Shown here: positions 39,301 through 46,794 of the stretch, in pieces
Layout of the letters: every line of letters starts with the position of its first letter
Position numbering within the stretch: position 1 is the stretch's first letter
Assembly: GCA_028554755.1 (NCBI GenBank)
Contig: JAPTOF010000007.1
Span: 466,001-530,000, forward strand
Source: Cordia subcordata
Lineage: Eukaryota > Streptophyta > Magnoliopsida > Boraginales > Cordiaceae
DNA: 64,000 nt
Reading direction: 5' to 3'
Notes under the pieces: generated by a model
Told to the model about the DNA's origin: nothing
The model's database searches: none
The model's input: only the letters and a program-made list of their open reading frames with translations
Position numbers and translations under genes: made by a program

Positions 39301-42300
39301 AATGAATGAATTCATTCTCATTATGATCTGAGTACATGTCCATCTATTCATACTTGCCATAAGACTTGTGTGGCAAGTATTGATAATGAGTTTGTTACAA
39401 TATCCATGTAAGTCAAAGTGTCTTCACTATCTTAGTTAATATATCCAGCTTGCCTAACTGTGTAACACATGCCCAACCAAGCCTGCCACATAACTGTCTT
39501 GACTTTCTATAACCGAGACACTGGAGACATGAGCACTCGAGTGAGATATCTCCTTAAAACTTCAATTATACTGATCTGTTGAATTATAAAATGCAGACGA
39601 ATGGAATAATTTTCTCGAGCGTATGAAGTGCAGTAGTGAAGAAGAACTTAAAGATTCAGATGAAAAGGAGGAACAACTACGCCTATGGGCATCGTATAGA
39701 GGCCAGACTTTGACCAAAACTGGTGTGTGGGTTGTTTGCTTTTGTTTGCATCAGAGAATATTAGAGGATATCACTGATTTTCTTCCTTCTTTTTGTTGGT
39801 TTGCAGCACACTTGTTGCTTTTGGTCCCTTTTCATTTTTACATTATTTGTTTAACACTTTTGACTTTTCTTAGGCTTGGATATGTGCTATTTCAATACAA
39901 GGAACTAAAGTGCTGTCCTTTGTTATATCTGCTTAATGTTCCGGTTTAATGGACTGTGATGTCTTGAATTCCCAGTGAGAGGTATGATGTATTACCGGAA
40001 AGCTCTGGAACTTCAAGCCTTCCTTGACATGGCCAAGGATGAAGGTATTAAATCTTTTGCACTGGAACCCTGAGATGTTGATGTGAAGCCAAATTTTCCA
40101 TAATGCTAGCATAACTTATATCTTACAGACTAGTATATATTGTTGTTATTTGGAAACTGATCTTTTATTTTATTACAGATTTGATGGAAGGCTATAAAGC
40201 TATTGAGCTAAACGAGGATCAGATGAAGGGAGAGAGATCATTGTGGGCACAATGTCAAGCAGTGGCTGATATGAAGTTCACATATGTTGTATCATGCCAG
40301 CAATATGGAATCCACAAGCGATCTGGCGATCCTCGTGCACAGGATATATTGAGACTCATGACGATGCAAGTATCAGAAATATTGTAAGCTTTTGTTTCTA
40401 CTTTTTGACGTCTAACCAGTGCACTTGTGTTTTCTTAATAGATACTCCTCTCTCCGAGTAGCTTATATCGATGAAGTTGAAGAACCAACCAAAGACAAGT
40501 CAAAGAAAAATCAGAAGGTTTATTATTCTGCTCTTGTAAAGGCTGCCATGCCAAAGTCATCTGCAGAGCCAGGGCAAAATCTGGACCAGGTAAACATCAA
40601 CGAATATCAGTTGCTTTTTTAAGCTCAAAGAGATGGGCTATGTTCAATAAAGTTATTGTCAAAGTGTTAACCAGTTATGCTGAAAACTAAGCAATGACTC
40701 TTGCTTCATTATTTCATCAATTATTATTTCTAAAAAGCAATCATGTAGCAGTTGGTGGTAAGTAGGTTTTTCCTTTCAGAGCAGAGGATATATGAGAGGG
40801 GGCTTAACCAAAAGAAATAAATGCATTACTACTTTATATTTTTGCCTACTCGGGAACCTCCTTCATGCAACAGCTTTGGACTATAGCCCACGGGATTTGC
40901 ATAGAGGTCTCTTTATGTGGCGGATTAAAGTGTTGAGTGACAATTGACCAGTAATAAGGTTCCTCTAACCAGTGCACTGAGCTATATTGAAATAACAATA
41001 TTAATCTGCTCTTGCAGGTTATTTATCGTATAAAACTTCCAGGGCCTGCTATTCTCGGAGAGGGAAAGCCCGAAAATCAGAATCATGCTATTATCTTTAC
41101 ACGGGGGGAAGGCTTGCAGGCAATAGATATGAATCAGGTATAAGTTTTATAGCAAAGCAGTAAAATTAGGACAGAGAAATAATCAGGTGTAATTTCTGTA
41201 GAACATGCCAGACTGAACTTATTATTGTTTCTGCTTCCTGACTTGGAATGTCTGCTGCAGGATAACTATATGGAAGAAGCCTTGAAAATGAGAAACTTGC
41301 TTCAAGAATTTCTTAGGACCCACGATGGTGTGAGGAAACCGACAATACTTGGACTGAGGGAGCATATATTTACAGGAAGGTGAGTACTTGAATTGTCTGA
41401 CTGAGCCAAAAGAGTGTAGCAGCTATATTTCTCTCTGTGGAAACATCCTGTGAGGACATTCTAGAGAGAAATTAGAATCATTCTGTATTCATTTCACAAA
41501 ATGATCCCAATACAGATACGAGATATCTGTAGTTATACATTTGTTACTGCCACTACTTAGCTATCTAGATCATTCTTGAGTTGCTCAACCACTAGCTGTC
41601 TATATAACCGTAACTAACTACTCACTAGCTAAATCTGTCTTGCTGAGCTGGATCTTATCACCCTGAATCCTCTGTGGCTATCTTCTGCAGTGTTTCTTCT
41701 CTTGCATGGTTTATGTCAAATCAAGAGACGAGCTTTGTGACTATTGGCCAGAGGTTGTTGGCCAGCCCTCTGAAGTAAGTCCCAATACTCACTTTCCTGT
41801 TTTTCTCTTTTAAGTATTGTGTATGTGGGTGTGCAAGCATGTTATGAATCTTCTCAGTACTTCATGCACTGGTATCATTTGCAATTTGGCTGAGATCTAT
41901 ATTTATGAATGAAGTGTTTTCGCATCACATGCTCGGATGCATTTACAATGTGATTCATCTTATGATTATTGTATCTGCTACAGATATTAGAAGGGCATAA
42001 CTGTTGCAGCGTTTCAAAAATGTTTCAGTAGCTGACTCTATATCTCTCTCTGGGATGATAGAGTTTGCTGTTTATCACAATTTGTAAGACTTACAACACA
42101 TACTTAAGAAACATACTTAACAGAGTGTACATTGTAAATCTAATTTTTGATAAGTATACATTAACTGAACAAATTGGAATAGGGGAGATTCCTCATGTCA
42201 AAAATTTTCCAAGTTCCTCTACTCAATTAGACTAGTCAGTAGATCAATGAACTCAAAATCTAACGAAGACAGGAACGAATGGAAACACCCAAAAAGCAAC

Positions 42301-45300
42301 AAGAGAAGGAACTCTTCACAAAAAGTTATTTTCTCATATTGCGGCAATAGTTTGTTAAAACTTTTACGCATGATTTGGTAAAAACACTTATTAGAATCAT
42401 TTTATTAGGAAATTTTTTCTTAAAAATATCAATATTAAAAATTAAAATTATTCTTAAGAAATTTTTTTTCAAAAGAAATTAAAATATTTTAAAAAGTTTC
42501 AAAACATTAACATTTATTTTATAAAAGCAACTTTCAAAAAGTTAATTTTTTAAAAAGAATATTTTTTATTTGAAAATTATTTTAAAGAAATAATTTCTCA
42601 GAAAATTAAAATTGTTTCTAAAAGTAACTTTTCCAAAATTAAAACTATTTTTTAAAATTAATTTTAATAAATTAAATTTTTTTTTACAAAAGTATCTTGA
42701 TTATAAGAAATAATTTTTCAGAAAAGCTAAAAGATATTTTTTGAATATTAAAATTAATTTTGTAAAAATAATTTTCAATAAAGTTAAAATTATTTTATTA
42801 AAACTTAATTTTTATAAATTTTACGGTACAAGAAAACAAAATTTTACTTCTTGTTTATAAATTTTTCAATATAACAAAGCAACTTTACAATCTCTATTTT
42901 AGTTATACTTTTAGTTTTTTGTTTATGCTTCTAGTTTATATTGATGAAATTTTGGTAACTGAAACCAAAGAACCTTATTTATGTTCTTATCAATACTCTC
43001 CATCTCTGTTTCAGTCGTTAGGTGTTTGGACTATTAGTTTGTTAAACTTTCTTGTGGATTCACCTTTTTCATTTATGTTCATTTAATCATCCTGCCTTGA
43101 ATGCATTAACATCCTTTCTCTTTCTTTTTTATTCACCATTCAGGGTCCGATTTCACTATGGTCATCCCGATGTGTTCGACCGGCTATTTCATCTTACAAG
43201 AGGTGGGGTTAGCAAGGCCTCCAAGATAATCAATCTCAGTGAAGACATATTTGCTGGTACATGTCATGCTTTAAAGAGTTTCACTTCCCATCAACATGTC
43301 CCATGTGCAGCATTTTGCTTACTGTATTAACTTTAGTGTGTTCTTGACTACAGGATTCAATTCTACACTTCGTGAAGGCAATGTGACTCACCATGAATAC
43401 ATACAAGTTGGTAAAGGGAGAGATGTCGGCCTTAATCAAATTTCTCTATTCGAGGCAAAAATAGCTAATGGAAACGGAGAGCAAACTTTGAGTCGTGACT
43501 TGTATAGGCTTGGTCATCGTTTTGACTTTTTCAGGATGTTATCATGTTACTACACCACAATTGGTTTTTACTTTAGTTCCTTGGTAAGTTGCGAACAAAC
43601 ACACTTATGTGACTTCTAATGTACCTTGTGTATTCTGAGACTTCTATTCTCCTGGCAGACTACTGTGCTTACAGTATATGTATTCCTCTATGGACGCCTT
43701 TATCTCGTTCTTAGTGGACTTGAAGAAGGACTAAGTACACAACCTGCCATTCGTGATAATAAGGCTCTTCAAGCAGCTCTTGCTTCTCAGTCTTTTGTGC
43801 AAATTGGGTTTTTGATGGCTCTTCCTATGATGATGGAAATTGGCCTAGAAAGGGGTTTCCGTACCGCATTGAGTGATTTCATACTGATGCAATTACAACT
43901 GGCACCAGTATTCTTCACGTTTTCTCTTGGAACCAAAACCCATTACTATGGAAGGACGTTACTTCATGGAGGTGCAAAATATAGGCCCACTGGTCGTGGT
44001 TTTGTCGTGTTTCATGCAAAATTTGCTGAGAACTATCGACTTTACTCTCGCAGCCACTTTGTAAAGGGGCTTGAGCTAATGATACTACTACTTGTGTATC
44101 AAATTTTTGGTCAATCTTACAGAGGAGCTGTTGCATATATCTTAATCACTGTGTCCATATGGTTTATGGTGGGTACTTGGCTCTATGCTCCCTTCCTCTT
44201 CAATCCTTCTGGTTTTGAGTGGCAAAAGATAGTTGATGATTGGACCGATTGGAACAAGTGGATAAGCAACAGAGGAGGTATTGGTGTCCCTTCCGAAAAA
44301 AGTTGGGAATCTTGGTGGGAAGAGGAGCAAGAGCATCTTCGTCATACTGGGAAGCGTGGTATTGTTGCCGAGATTATATTAGCTTTACGATTCTTTATCT
44401 ATCAATATGGGCTCGTATATCACTTAAAAATGACAGAGAAGAACCAAAGTTTTCTGGTATGATGAAACTTCATGGTATTTAGTGTGTTAGTGTCGTCAAT
44501 TTCATTGATCAACATGAATTCTATTTTGATACATAACATTACATTTATATGTATTATCCAGGTTTATGGCGCATCATGGCTGGTGATCTTTCTGATACTG
44601 TTTGTGCTGAAGGTGAGAGGAAAATTCTTCCCTTTTGGCAAGAGGATAATTTCAGTGGTGTCTTTACATTCACATATTGTAATCAAAATGCAACTGTATT
44701 TTATTCCCTCCAAAAAAAAAAAGCATAGCATTGTTTGATTTCCAAATGTCTCGTCTTGCTTTCTGATTTCCTTCTGTTTGAGTAGAATTTGGGACATGGT
44801 TTCTTGGAATCAATAGAATTGATCTAGCATATTTTTCCTGTTCAGCTATTATTAGTGTTTCATTGATTAGGGAATTGTTAGCTACATTCTTTGTGATTCT
44901 CATGTCATAAGCATTAGCTTATGGCTTTTCTTATGTGCTCTTGGGTGTTTGCTCTTAATACATTTTTATATTTTTGTCCTGTTAGTGCTTCATTTTTATG
45001 TAGCATTATTGTCTGCCTATGGTGTATAAATTCATAATCAGAATTCACTATCTCAATCCTACATGGTAAAGCCAATCTTATTCCAAATTTCATATAGCTG
45101 ATTGCGCACTATTTTCAGATCCTTTTGTTATTCTTTTTTATATTTCCTTCTTTTTGTTCTTATAAGTTTCCTTTCTTTTTTTCCAGACAATTTCTGTTGG
45201 ACGGAGGAAGTTCAGTGCAAATTTTCAACTCATGTTCCGGCTTCTCAAGGGATTAATCTTCCTTACTTTTGTCTCCATTCTGGTGACTCTAATGGCACTA

Positions 45301-46065
45301 TGGATGGACCCAAAAGACATTATCGTCTGCTTACTTGGTTTCATGCCCACTGGTTGGGGTTTGCTTCTGGTCAGTGACACATCCCACTCTGCCCTCCACC
45401 TTATTATAAAGTAGTCACTGTTGCAAAGTAGTATCTTGAATCCTATGCACTTTTTAGGGGATTTCTCTTCTATGTGATGCCTTGGCAAATTGCTACTTAT
45501 TGGTTTTAACTATCTTTCTTTTCCGCATCCGTGCATGATTTTCTCTTTTTGTTAGTCCCTGGATCGGGAGGTGTATTGGAGACCTTTTCCACCAGAAAAC
45601 GATTTTTTGCTCTTTTACCTTGAAAATGACGAATCTTGATGGCATATGTGAATCAAGCATTATGAAATTGAAATTTCAGAGGACACATTCTTTCGCTAAT
45701 CTGATTCGCGAAGCTTCACTGTTTAATGTCTCGTCACTTTTCTGATAAGAAAGCTCTTTCAGAGTTGCTTTCTGTAGTTTGTGCTCAACCTTCCTGCTTT
45801 CGTGTTCCCTCTACAGATTGCACAAGCCTGCAAACCAGTTGTCGTCAAATTTGGTATATGGGGATCAGTTCGAACACTTGCTCGTGGCTATGAAATTGTG
45901 ATGGGTTTGCTCCTGTTCACGCCGGTTGCTTTTCTGGCTTGGTTTCCCTTCGTATCTGAATTCCAAACTCGAATGTTGTTCAACCAAGCGTTCAGCAGAG
46001 GGCTTCAGATCTCTCGCATTCTTGGTGGACACCGGAAAGATCGCACCTCACGCAACAAGGAGTAA
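638..46065 (+). CDS. CALS3: Callose synthase, CalS3/GSL12 type (first exon outside window)
   Basis: Plasma-membrane 1,3-beta-glucan synthase that makes callose from UDP-glucose; the CalS3 clade is known for plasmodesmal callose. Exons placed by GT-AG sites and family alignment: 638-738, 1837-1961, 2069-2162, 2606-2716, 2803-2919, 3074-3166, 4612-4703, 4819-4945, 7473-7610, 7704-7780, 7859-7952, 9058-9177, 9276-9393, 16601-16935, 17051-17103, 17184-17244, 18318-18399, 18476-18525, 18673-18759, 19656-19793, 20641-20735, 20927-21014, 37382-37542, 37631-37754, 37847-37947, 38014-38143, 38257-38408, 39080-39189, 39597-39722, 39976-40044, 40179-40365, 40442-40589, 41018-41137, 41261-41379, 41691-41774, 43144-43256, 43354-43583, 43659-44456, 44562-44612, 45187-45369, 45817-46065. 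The sum is 5651 nt: two bases finishing a split codon, 1882 codons and a stop. Family members are about 1950 residues, so roughly 70 N-terminal residues lie upstream. No disabling change is seen. CalS1/2/3 are close paralogues; CalS3 is the best fit from memory. Confidence 0.93.
3480..4200 (+). mobile_element. Degenerate copia remnant in CalS3-like intron
   Basis: Two diverged direct repeats (about 3480-3690 and 3980-4170) share a GAGGCCTATTT core and a CTAGAGCCA...GGTGG end. Between them is a short internal piece reading like the last part of a copia polyprotein (around 3840-3925, [16 protein letters not shown]) followed by a purine tract GTGGAGGGTA at 3948-3957. This suggests an old LTR-fragment-LTR. 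It is heavily decayed and I find no clear target-site duplication. The intron around it (3167-4611) holds no other gene. Confidence 0.4.
5024..5217. mobile_element. MITE-like inverted-repeat element
   Basis: Short element with inverted ends: CATTTGAATTGGCTTCTAA near 5031-5050 and its approximate complement TTAAAAGCCAATTCAAATAT near 5200-5219. A similar string (ATGTATTCT before, ATGTATTCA after) flanks it, close to a 9-bp target duplication. The interior is pyrimidine-rich on the right. The ends resemble those of the copies at 53505 and 54473, so they look like one family. Confidence 0.5.
5964..6976 (-). mobile_element. Miniature LTR element (deleted interior), minus strand
   Basis: Two direct repeats, 5964-6317 and 6627-6976, about 350 bp each and clearly homologous. 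In minus orientation they begin TGATGCA and end TGCATTA. A tRNA-Met-like primer site (complement of GCTCTAATACCA, 6613-6624) sits inside the right LTR, and a purine tract (complement of CTCCCCAGG) inside the left. The 309-bp interior holds only the start of a gag-like frame fused to the 3' end. The flanks TCAAC (5959-5963) and TCAGC (6977-6981) match at four of five bases, a plausible target duplication. The same family forms the array at 28144-35648. Confidence 0.75.
6377..6625 (-). pseudogene. gag N-terminal fragment of the miniature LTR element
   Basis: An 82-residue minus-strand frame, with basic residues near the N-terminus, [20 protein letters not shown] (a short coiled-coil-like stretch) and an acidic [11 protein letters not shown] tail. 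A near-identical frame lies at 35041-35301 in another copy, and a decayed one at about 29440-29690. It resembles the start of a gag protein of an LTR element, but zinc-knuckle, protease and polymerase parts are absent. It is probably the relic of a larger parent and not a functional gene. Confidence 0.5.
7064..7326. repeat. Direct duplication, about 107 bp, offset 153 bp
   Basis: The segment from TTTGAGAAATGGGAAGTT at 7064 to about 7168 recurs from 7217 to about 7323 with a handful of substitutions. It lies between the miniature LTR element and the exon at 7473. Confidence 0.8.
7953..9057 (+). other. 1.1-kb intron without recognisable content
   Basis: I see AT-rich intronic sequence only. 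Short reading frames on either strand have no family features. Confidence 0.6.
10908..11088 (+). pseudogene. copia gag N-terminal fragment
   Basis: The frame starts [20 protein letters not shown] and continues with a [20 protein letters not shown] stretch, the usual N-terminal pattern of plant copia gag (UBN2-type). The copia at 22558-27654 has a matching start ([10 protein letters not shown] at 23164). The frame is cut at 11088 by the TRIM insertion and resumes after it at about 11653-11735 before a deletion removes the rest. Confidence 0.7.
11089..11647 (+). mobile_element. TRIM element (type A) inside copia gag
   Basis: A 559-bp element with LTRs at 11089-11214 and 11520-11647, TGTTA...TAACA ends, and a tRNA-Met primer site TGGTATCAGAG directly after the left LTR at 11215. 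The purine tract GTGAGGGG lies before the right LTR, and a perfect target duplication TCCTC (11084-11088, 11648-11652) flanks it. Removing it rejoins the copia gag reading. There is no coding capacity, so mobilisation must have been in trans. Related LTR ends occur at 35835-36731. Confidence 0.92.
11706..12572 (+). pseudogene. copia pre-integrase and integrase, broken
   Basis: Frame 11706-11963 passes from residual gag straight to a pre-integrase zinc-binding region ([12 protein letters not shown]), so the protease is deleted. Frame 12036-12572 is the integrase core, with [20 protein letters not shown] and a family-like [18 protein letters not shown]. The D-D-E type residues appear present in the HSD, RTDNG and VERKH contexts, but the frame is interrupted at 11961-12036 and ends at 12572. 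Confidence 0.8.
12879..14398 (-). mobile_element. Antisense copia deletion derivative nested in copia
   Basis: LTRs at 12879-13095 and 14187-14398 are about 215 bp each, with the target duplication ATAGT at 12874-12878 and 14399-14403. The element reads on the minus strand: the primer site (complement of GCTCTTGATACCA) abuts the right LTR at 14174-14186, and the purine tract (complement of GCCCCCCTC) abuts the left LTR at 13096. The interior is only about 1.1 kb: leader, a short gag-side piece, then a jump to RNase H. Its RNase H ([14 protein letters not shown]) is closer to the copia at 22558-27654 ([14 protein letters not shown]) than to its host element. Confidence 0.9.
13100..13831 (-). 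pseudogene. copia RNase H fragment
   Basis: The minus-strand frame 13831-13265 contains [16 protein letters not shown], the [17 protein letters not shown] region, [13 protein letters not shown] and [11 protein letters not shown], all hallmarks of copia RNase H. The sequence continues to about 13100 in another frame with the usual C-terminal tail before the purine tract. Fusion of leader sequence to this region removes gag, integrase and most of the reverse transcriptase. Confidence 0.85.
14496..16111 (+). pseudogene. copia reverse transcriptase and RNase H, broken
   Basis: Frame 14496-15419 holds the polymerase with [20 protein letters not shown] and the catalytic [10 protein letters not shown]. 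It also holds [21 protein letters not shown] stop at 15417-15419 precedes the connection region ([18 protein letters not shown], 15429-15716), and a deletion then leads into RNase H ([20 protein letters not shown], 15703-15978). The C-terminal tail [20 protein letters not shown] lies in the frame ending at 16111, shortly before the purine tract and right LTR. A 47-bp duplication lies within the polymerase. Several frames are needed, so it is not functional. Confidence 0.88.
14719..14812 (+). repeat. 47-bp tandem duplication in copia polymerase
   Basis: The segment CCTGATAGACAAGCTATTGG... at 14719 repeats 47 bp later (14766) with only two substitutions, ending in CAAAATTAAAA in both. Forty-seven is not a multiple of three; the normal reading resumes near 14865 after an apparent two-base loss. 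Confidence 0.85.
16601..21014 (+). CDS. CALS3: CalS3-like exon block 2: first membrane cluster and start of catalytic loop
   Basis: Nine exons. The large one (16601-16935) and the next five hold about five hydrophobic helices, including one around [11 protein letters not shown], one around [18 protein letters not shown], and one ending in the conserved MWWSQ just before 16936. The exon at 18673-18759 reads [20 protein letters not shown]. The exon at 19656-19793 begins [19 protein letters not shown], the junction to the large cytosolic loop. The block ends with [20 protein letters not shown] at 20955-21014; Arabidopsis CalS3 has one residue fewer here (RDLDLIQW), so ENLT is a small local difference. 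The next exon is 16.4 kb away. Confidence 0.9.
16955..16982. repeat. (TC)n microsatellite
   Basis: A TC dinucleotide run with one TG interruption, just inside the intron after the exon ending at 16935. Confidence 0.9.
18760..19655 (+). other. Intron with possible solo LTR and a 37-bp duplication
   Basis: 19226-19264 and 19272-19309 are near-identical (TGCAGATGTGTTAATTAT... with TCTAGARGATTCTTATA). The region 18960-19215, with GAAATGTGGAAGTG and AACTAACAGCTGC strings, resembles the minus-strand LTRs seen at 12879 and 14187 in style. I could not define its ends, so a solo LTR is only a suggestion. Confidence 0.35.
19805..20560. mobile_element. Possible AT-rich inverted-repeat element
   Basis: AGCTAGTTTGGCTTTCAGTTTTG near 19809-19831 pairs, inverted, with sequence near 20523-20552 (AATGGAAAACCAAACTGGCT), agreeing at about three-quarters of positions. 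The interior is very AT-rich, including an (AT)n run at 20046-20062. It fills most of the intron between exons 19656-19793 and 20641-20735. The ends and target duplication are not clear. Confidence 0.35.
21275..21340. repeat. (GA)n and G-rich low-complexity tract
   Basis: AGAGAGAGAGAGAGCGAGAGCGAG followed by a G-rich run at about 21302-21330. It lies at or near the left limit of the minus-strand copia LTR. Confidence 0.85.
21668..22557 (-). pseudogene. copia polymerase end and RNase H (outer minus-strand element)
   Basis: On the minus strand from 22557: [13 protein letters not shown], then [20 protein letters not shown], a [19 protein letters not shown] connection, [20 protein letters not shown] (frame 22185-21949) and the [15 protein letters not shown] region of RNase H. 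Frame 21880-21668 supplies the tail ([30 protein letters not shown]). Stops and frame changes separate the pieces. Confidence 0.8.
23164..24320 (+). pseudogene. copia gag and protease region, broken
   Basis: The gag frame 23164-23652 starts [15 protein letters not shown] and has [20 protein letters not shown]. It ends at TGA (23650-23652) just before text that continues in frame ([20 protein letters not shown]). An RG-rich stretch at about 23895-23960 is followed by a frameshift, then a zinc knuckle [16 protein letters not shown] near 24073-24120. The protease-like [16 protein letters not shown] at about 24212-24260 has DSSAN where active copia proteases have D-S-G/A-A-T/S. Confidence 0.85.
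24660..25490 (+). pseudogene. copia integrase, broken
   Basis: The pre-integrase text [17 protein letters not shown] at about 24667-24717 ends at an in-frame TAG near 24757. Frame 24773-25255 carries the integrase core: [24 protein letters not shown] and the [16 protein letters not shown] block. A frameshift near 25225 separates it from the C-terminal part ([20 protein letters not shown], in 25338-26006). Confidence 0.85.
25800..27443 (+). pseudogene. copia reverse transcriptase and RNase H, broken
   Basis: The polymerase starts with the [20 protein letters not shown] region, then a TAG at 26004-26006 ([16 protein letters not shown]). The catalytic [14 protein letters not shown] is intact at about 26489-26530. 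RNase H (frame 26694-27473) is the longest clean piece: [44 protein letters not shown] and [15 protein letters not shown]. The frame runs across the purine tract into the right LTR. Confidence 0.88.
27803..27920 (-). repeat. 59-bp tandem duplication in minus-strand copia polymerase
   Basis: GATGTATTTTGTAGTTTG... at 27803-27861 repeats at 27862-27920 with a few substitutions. On the minus strand it encodes the PNYVCKLQNTS segment twice. Since 59 is not a multiple of three, it shifts the frame. Confidence 0.85.
28173..29091. mobile_element. 919-bp TG...CA unit carrying a host gene fragment
   Basis: The unit starts TGTTGGGAAAAT and ends ATTTTCCACA, flanked by a perfect ATAGC duplication (28168-28172, 29092-29096); removing it restores the LTR of the surrounding array. 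The left third contains CGTGATTCAGCC and CTACGTCCAC, strings I associate with plant LTR sequences. The right third has a TATA box (TCTATAAATAGG near 28935) and a CTAGAGCCACCATTGG motif shared with the remnant at 4135. The two thirds are not copies of each other. A solo LTR or a recombinant nonautonomous LTR unit are both possible. The middle holds the CSN5-like fragment. Confidence 0.75.
28488..28748 (-). pseudogene. Captured CSN5 (COP9 signalosome subunit 5) N-terminal fragment
   Basis: The minus-strand frame from ATG at 28748-28746 has [17 protein letters not shown], then [11 protein letters not shown], a TAG at 28583-28581, and in the same frame [20 protein letters not shown] and [11 protein letters not shown]. 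Plant CSN5 starts with RKTWELEN, FYYDD, RFQQEKPW, NDPHYFKRVKISALALLKMV in that order, so the match covers about the first 87 residues up to just before the MPN/JAMM domain. The catalytic metal site is absent. The TAG stands where a Gln codon (CAG) is expected, a single C-to-T change. Its base composition is richer in GC than the AT-rich flanks. No intron interrupts the stretch, but it may all come from one exon. It is a dead fragment. Confidence 0.8.
30576..31263 (+). pseudogene. copia gag with zinc knuckle, broken
   Basis: Frame 30576-30941 carries a gag core ([40 protein letters not shown]) and ends at TAG (30939-30941). The next frame 30892-31263 ends with an RG-rich tail and [14 protein letters not shown]. 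The second cysteine of the CX2CX4HX4C knuckle is replaced by Tyr. Confidence 0.8.
31735..34191 (+). pseudogene. copia integrase, polymerase and RNase H, broken
   Basis: Pre-integrase text ([30 protein letters not shown]) is in 31712-31981. The integrase core in 31981-32208 has [15 protein letters not shown] and a FRNDNAKEY where FRSDNG is usual. The polymerase in 32620-33168 joins SYASFVAKI directly to [20 protein letters not shown], deleting sequence between. In 33205-33435 the catalytic motif reads YVDAIVITG, the second Asp being replaced by Ala. RNase H ([37 protein letters not shown]) follows at about 33840-34190 with a stop at 34009-34011. Confidence 0.85.
35041..35301 (-). pseudogene. 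gag N-terminal fragment, array copy
   Basis: An 86-residue minus-strand frame with [20 protein letters not shown] and an acidic [11 protein letters not shown] tail, parallel to the frame at 6377-6625. It fills the last interior of the array. The counterpart at about 29440-29690 is disrupted, and the middle interior lacks it. Confidence 0.5.
35654..35834 (-). pseudogene. copia polymerase start of the outer minus-strand element
   Basis: On the minus strand this reads [20 protein letters not shown] then KRHANG, the beginning of copia reverse transcriptase (compare [20 protein letters not shown] at 14704-14763). It ends exactly where the array begins, and the polymerase resumes beyond the array at 28138 downward. 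This establishes that the array inserted into this element. Confidence 0.75.
35835..36731 (+). mobile_element. TRIM cluster with type A and type B LTRs
   Basis: The left LTR (35835-35954) is type A, like that of the TRIM at 11089 (TGCTCCTCCTATTGACCAAT, GATTCTTCACA), followed by a primer site TGGTATCATAGCC. Then come five shorter type B LTRs beginning TGTTAA at 36067, 36255, 36349, 36443 and 36630, each with a CTACAAGCTTAAGCTTT-like core. The last starts as type B but ends as type A (GACCAATTGATTTTTAAGAT ... TTTACA, 36731), so it is chimeric. Interiors share AAACAAATTACGCTGCACGT and a G-rich tract. The flanks AAAAC (35830-35834) and ATAAC (36732-36736) agree at four of five bases. Confidence 0.75.
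36255..36530 (+). repeat. 94-bp tandem repeat of TRIM type B LTR
   Basis: Three LTR copies start at 36255, 36349 and 36443, exactly 94 bp apart; the first two spacers are just TGGTAGACTTTGTGATTTT. This is an LTR plus a truncated interior amplified in tandem. Confidence 0.85.
37382..46065 (+). CDS. CALS3: CalS3-like exon block 3: catalytic loop and C-terminal membrane region
   Basis: Nineteen exons encoding the glucan synthase domain (Pfam PF02364 family). The cytosolic loop covers 37382-43583, with conserved stretches such as [20 protein letters not shown] (38257-38408), [18 protein letters not shown] (41018-41137) and [20 protein letters not shown] (from 43354). The RPTG tetrapeptide at 43983-43994 fits the RXTG motif proposed for UDP-glucose binding in fungal and plant 1,3-beta-glucan synthases. 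The 798-nt exon (43659-44456) and the three after it hold about eight to ten C-terminal helices. The protein ends in [20 protein letters not shown] plus a final Glu, the usual CalS3-type C-terminus. One intron (40366-40441) appears to use a GC donor. Confidence 0.93.
39256..39290. repeat. G-rich tract in CalS3-like intron
   Basis: GAGAGAGGGGGGAGTT followed by a G run, between the exons ending 39189 and starting 39597. No other content is seen in that intron. Confidence 0.8.
40366..40441 (+). other. Probable GC-AG intron in the CalS3-like gene
   Basis: The family alignment needs the codons M-T-x-Y-S-S-L-R-V. This works only if the exon ends at 40365 before GCAAGT (40366-40371), the classic GC donor consensus, and resumes at 40442 after TTCTTAATAG, giving [17 protein letters not shown]. 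The 76-nt intron length is normal. The nearest GT donors either break the frame (GTATCA at 40370) or leave a 58-nt intron and add six residues (GTAAGC at 40384). Confidence 0.7.
41775..43143 (+). other. 1.4-kb AT-rich intron
   Basis: The segment 42350-42850 is extremely AT-rich, with many imperfect AAATTAAAATT-type repeats in both orientations. It may be an old AT-rich MITE, but no ends could be defined. Confidence 0.5.
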
Positions 46066-46350
46066 TCCCAGAAAAACATATCGCATTGTCATTGTTCATT
46101 TCTTAGGAGAAGCTACTCATGGATATGTTGTTCGTTCAATTGAGCTGCCCCTGTAATTATTTATGTGCAAGTGTTTGAGCTGCTAATGTGATCTGTAAGT
46201 CTGTTATCATACGGTGTTGAAAGTCTTTTTACAATCTAATGTTAATTTGCCTGTTGACTTCAAAGACAAGCTTATCTGAGTAAGTTGCCATCACTACATG
46301 CATTTCGCTTCCAATTGATAAATGTGAATCAATTTTTGTAATTTGAGAAT
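46066..46350 (+). other. Presumed 3' UTR of the CalS3-like gene
   Basis: Sequence follows the TAA at 46063-46065. I see no strong AATAAA close to the stop; plant signals are loose, so the end is a guess. Confidence 0.45.
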
Positions 46351-46794
46351 ATGCACACAAGTCTTTTTATTAGCTTATTTTAACTTCATTTGAAACTTTT
46401 TATCTTTTGCTTCTTGACATACATTATTTATTTAACTAGATTTCAAATGTATAGGTTAAAATTTCAATTGTATGCCAGGAATGAAATTGTATAAACATCG
46501 GTAAGCAATTACATCTACGCCTTTACAATTAATTTTCAAGTAATTCAACTAAATGATATAATTATCAATTATGATAAATAAAGCTAACATATCAATATAG
46601 TATCTGTTTTACTATTTGCTATTTGTTATCTGCAAAAGATTGGTATGCATTGTTATTTTTAACCTTAACCTTAATCCAATCAATTGATACTGACATCATT
46701 CATTTTTTAGTGTTTCTCTTATGAAATGCTATACAAGGCATCTAATTGTATTTAAAACTAGCCTCGGTTATGTCACACTCTCGAACGCAAACAT

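Noticed and set aside
40366..40383. Exon extension adding residues MQVSEIL before the GT donor at 40384
   Set aside because: It would leave a 58-nt intron and six extra residues where the family is constant in length; the GC donor fits better, though junction reads are needed.
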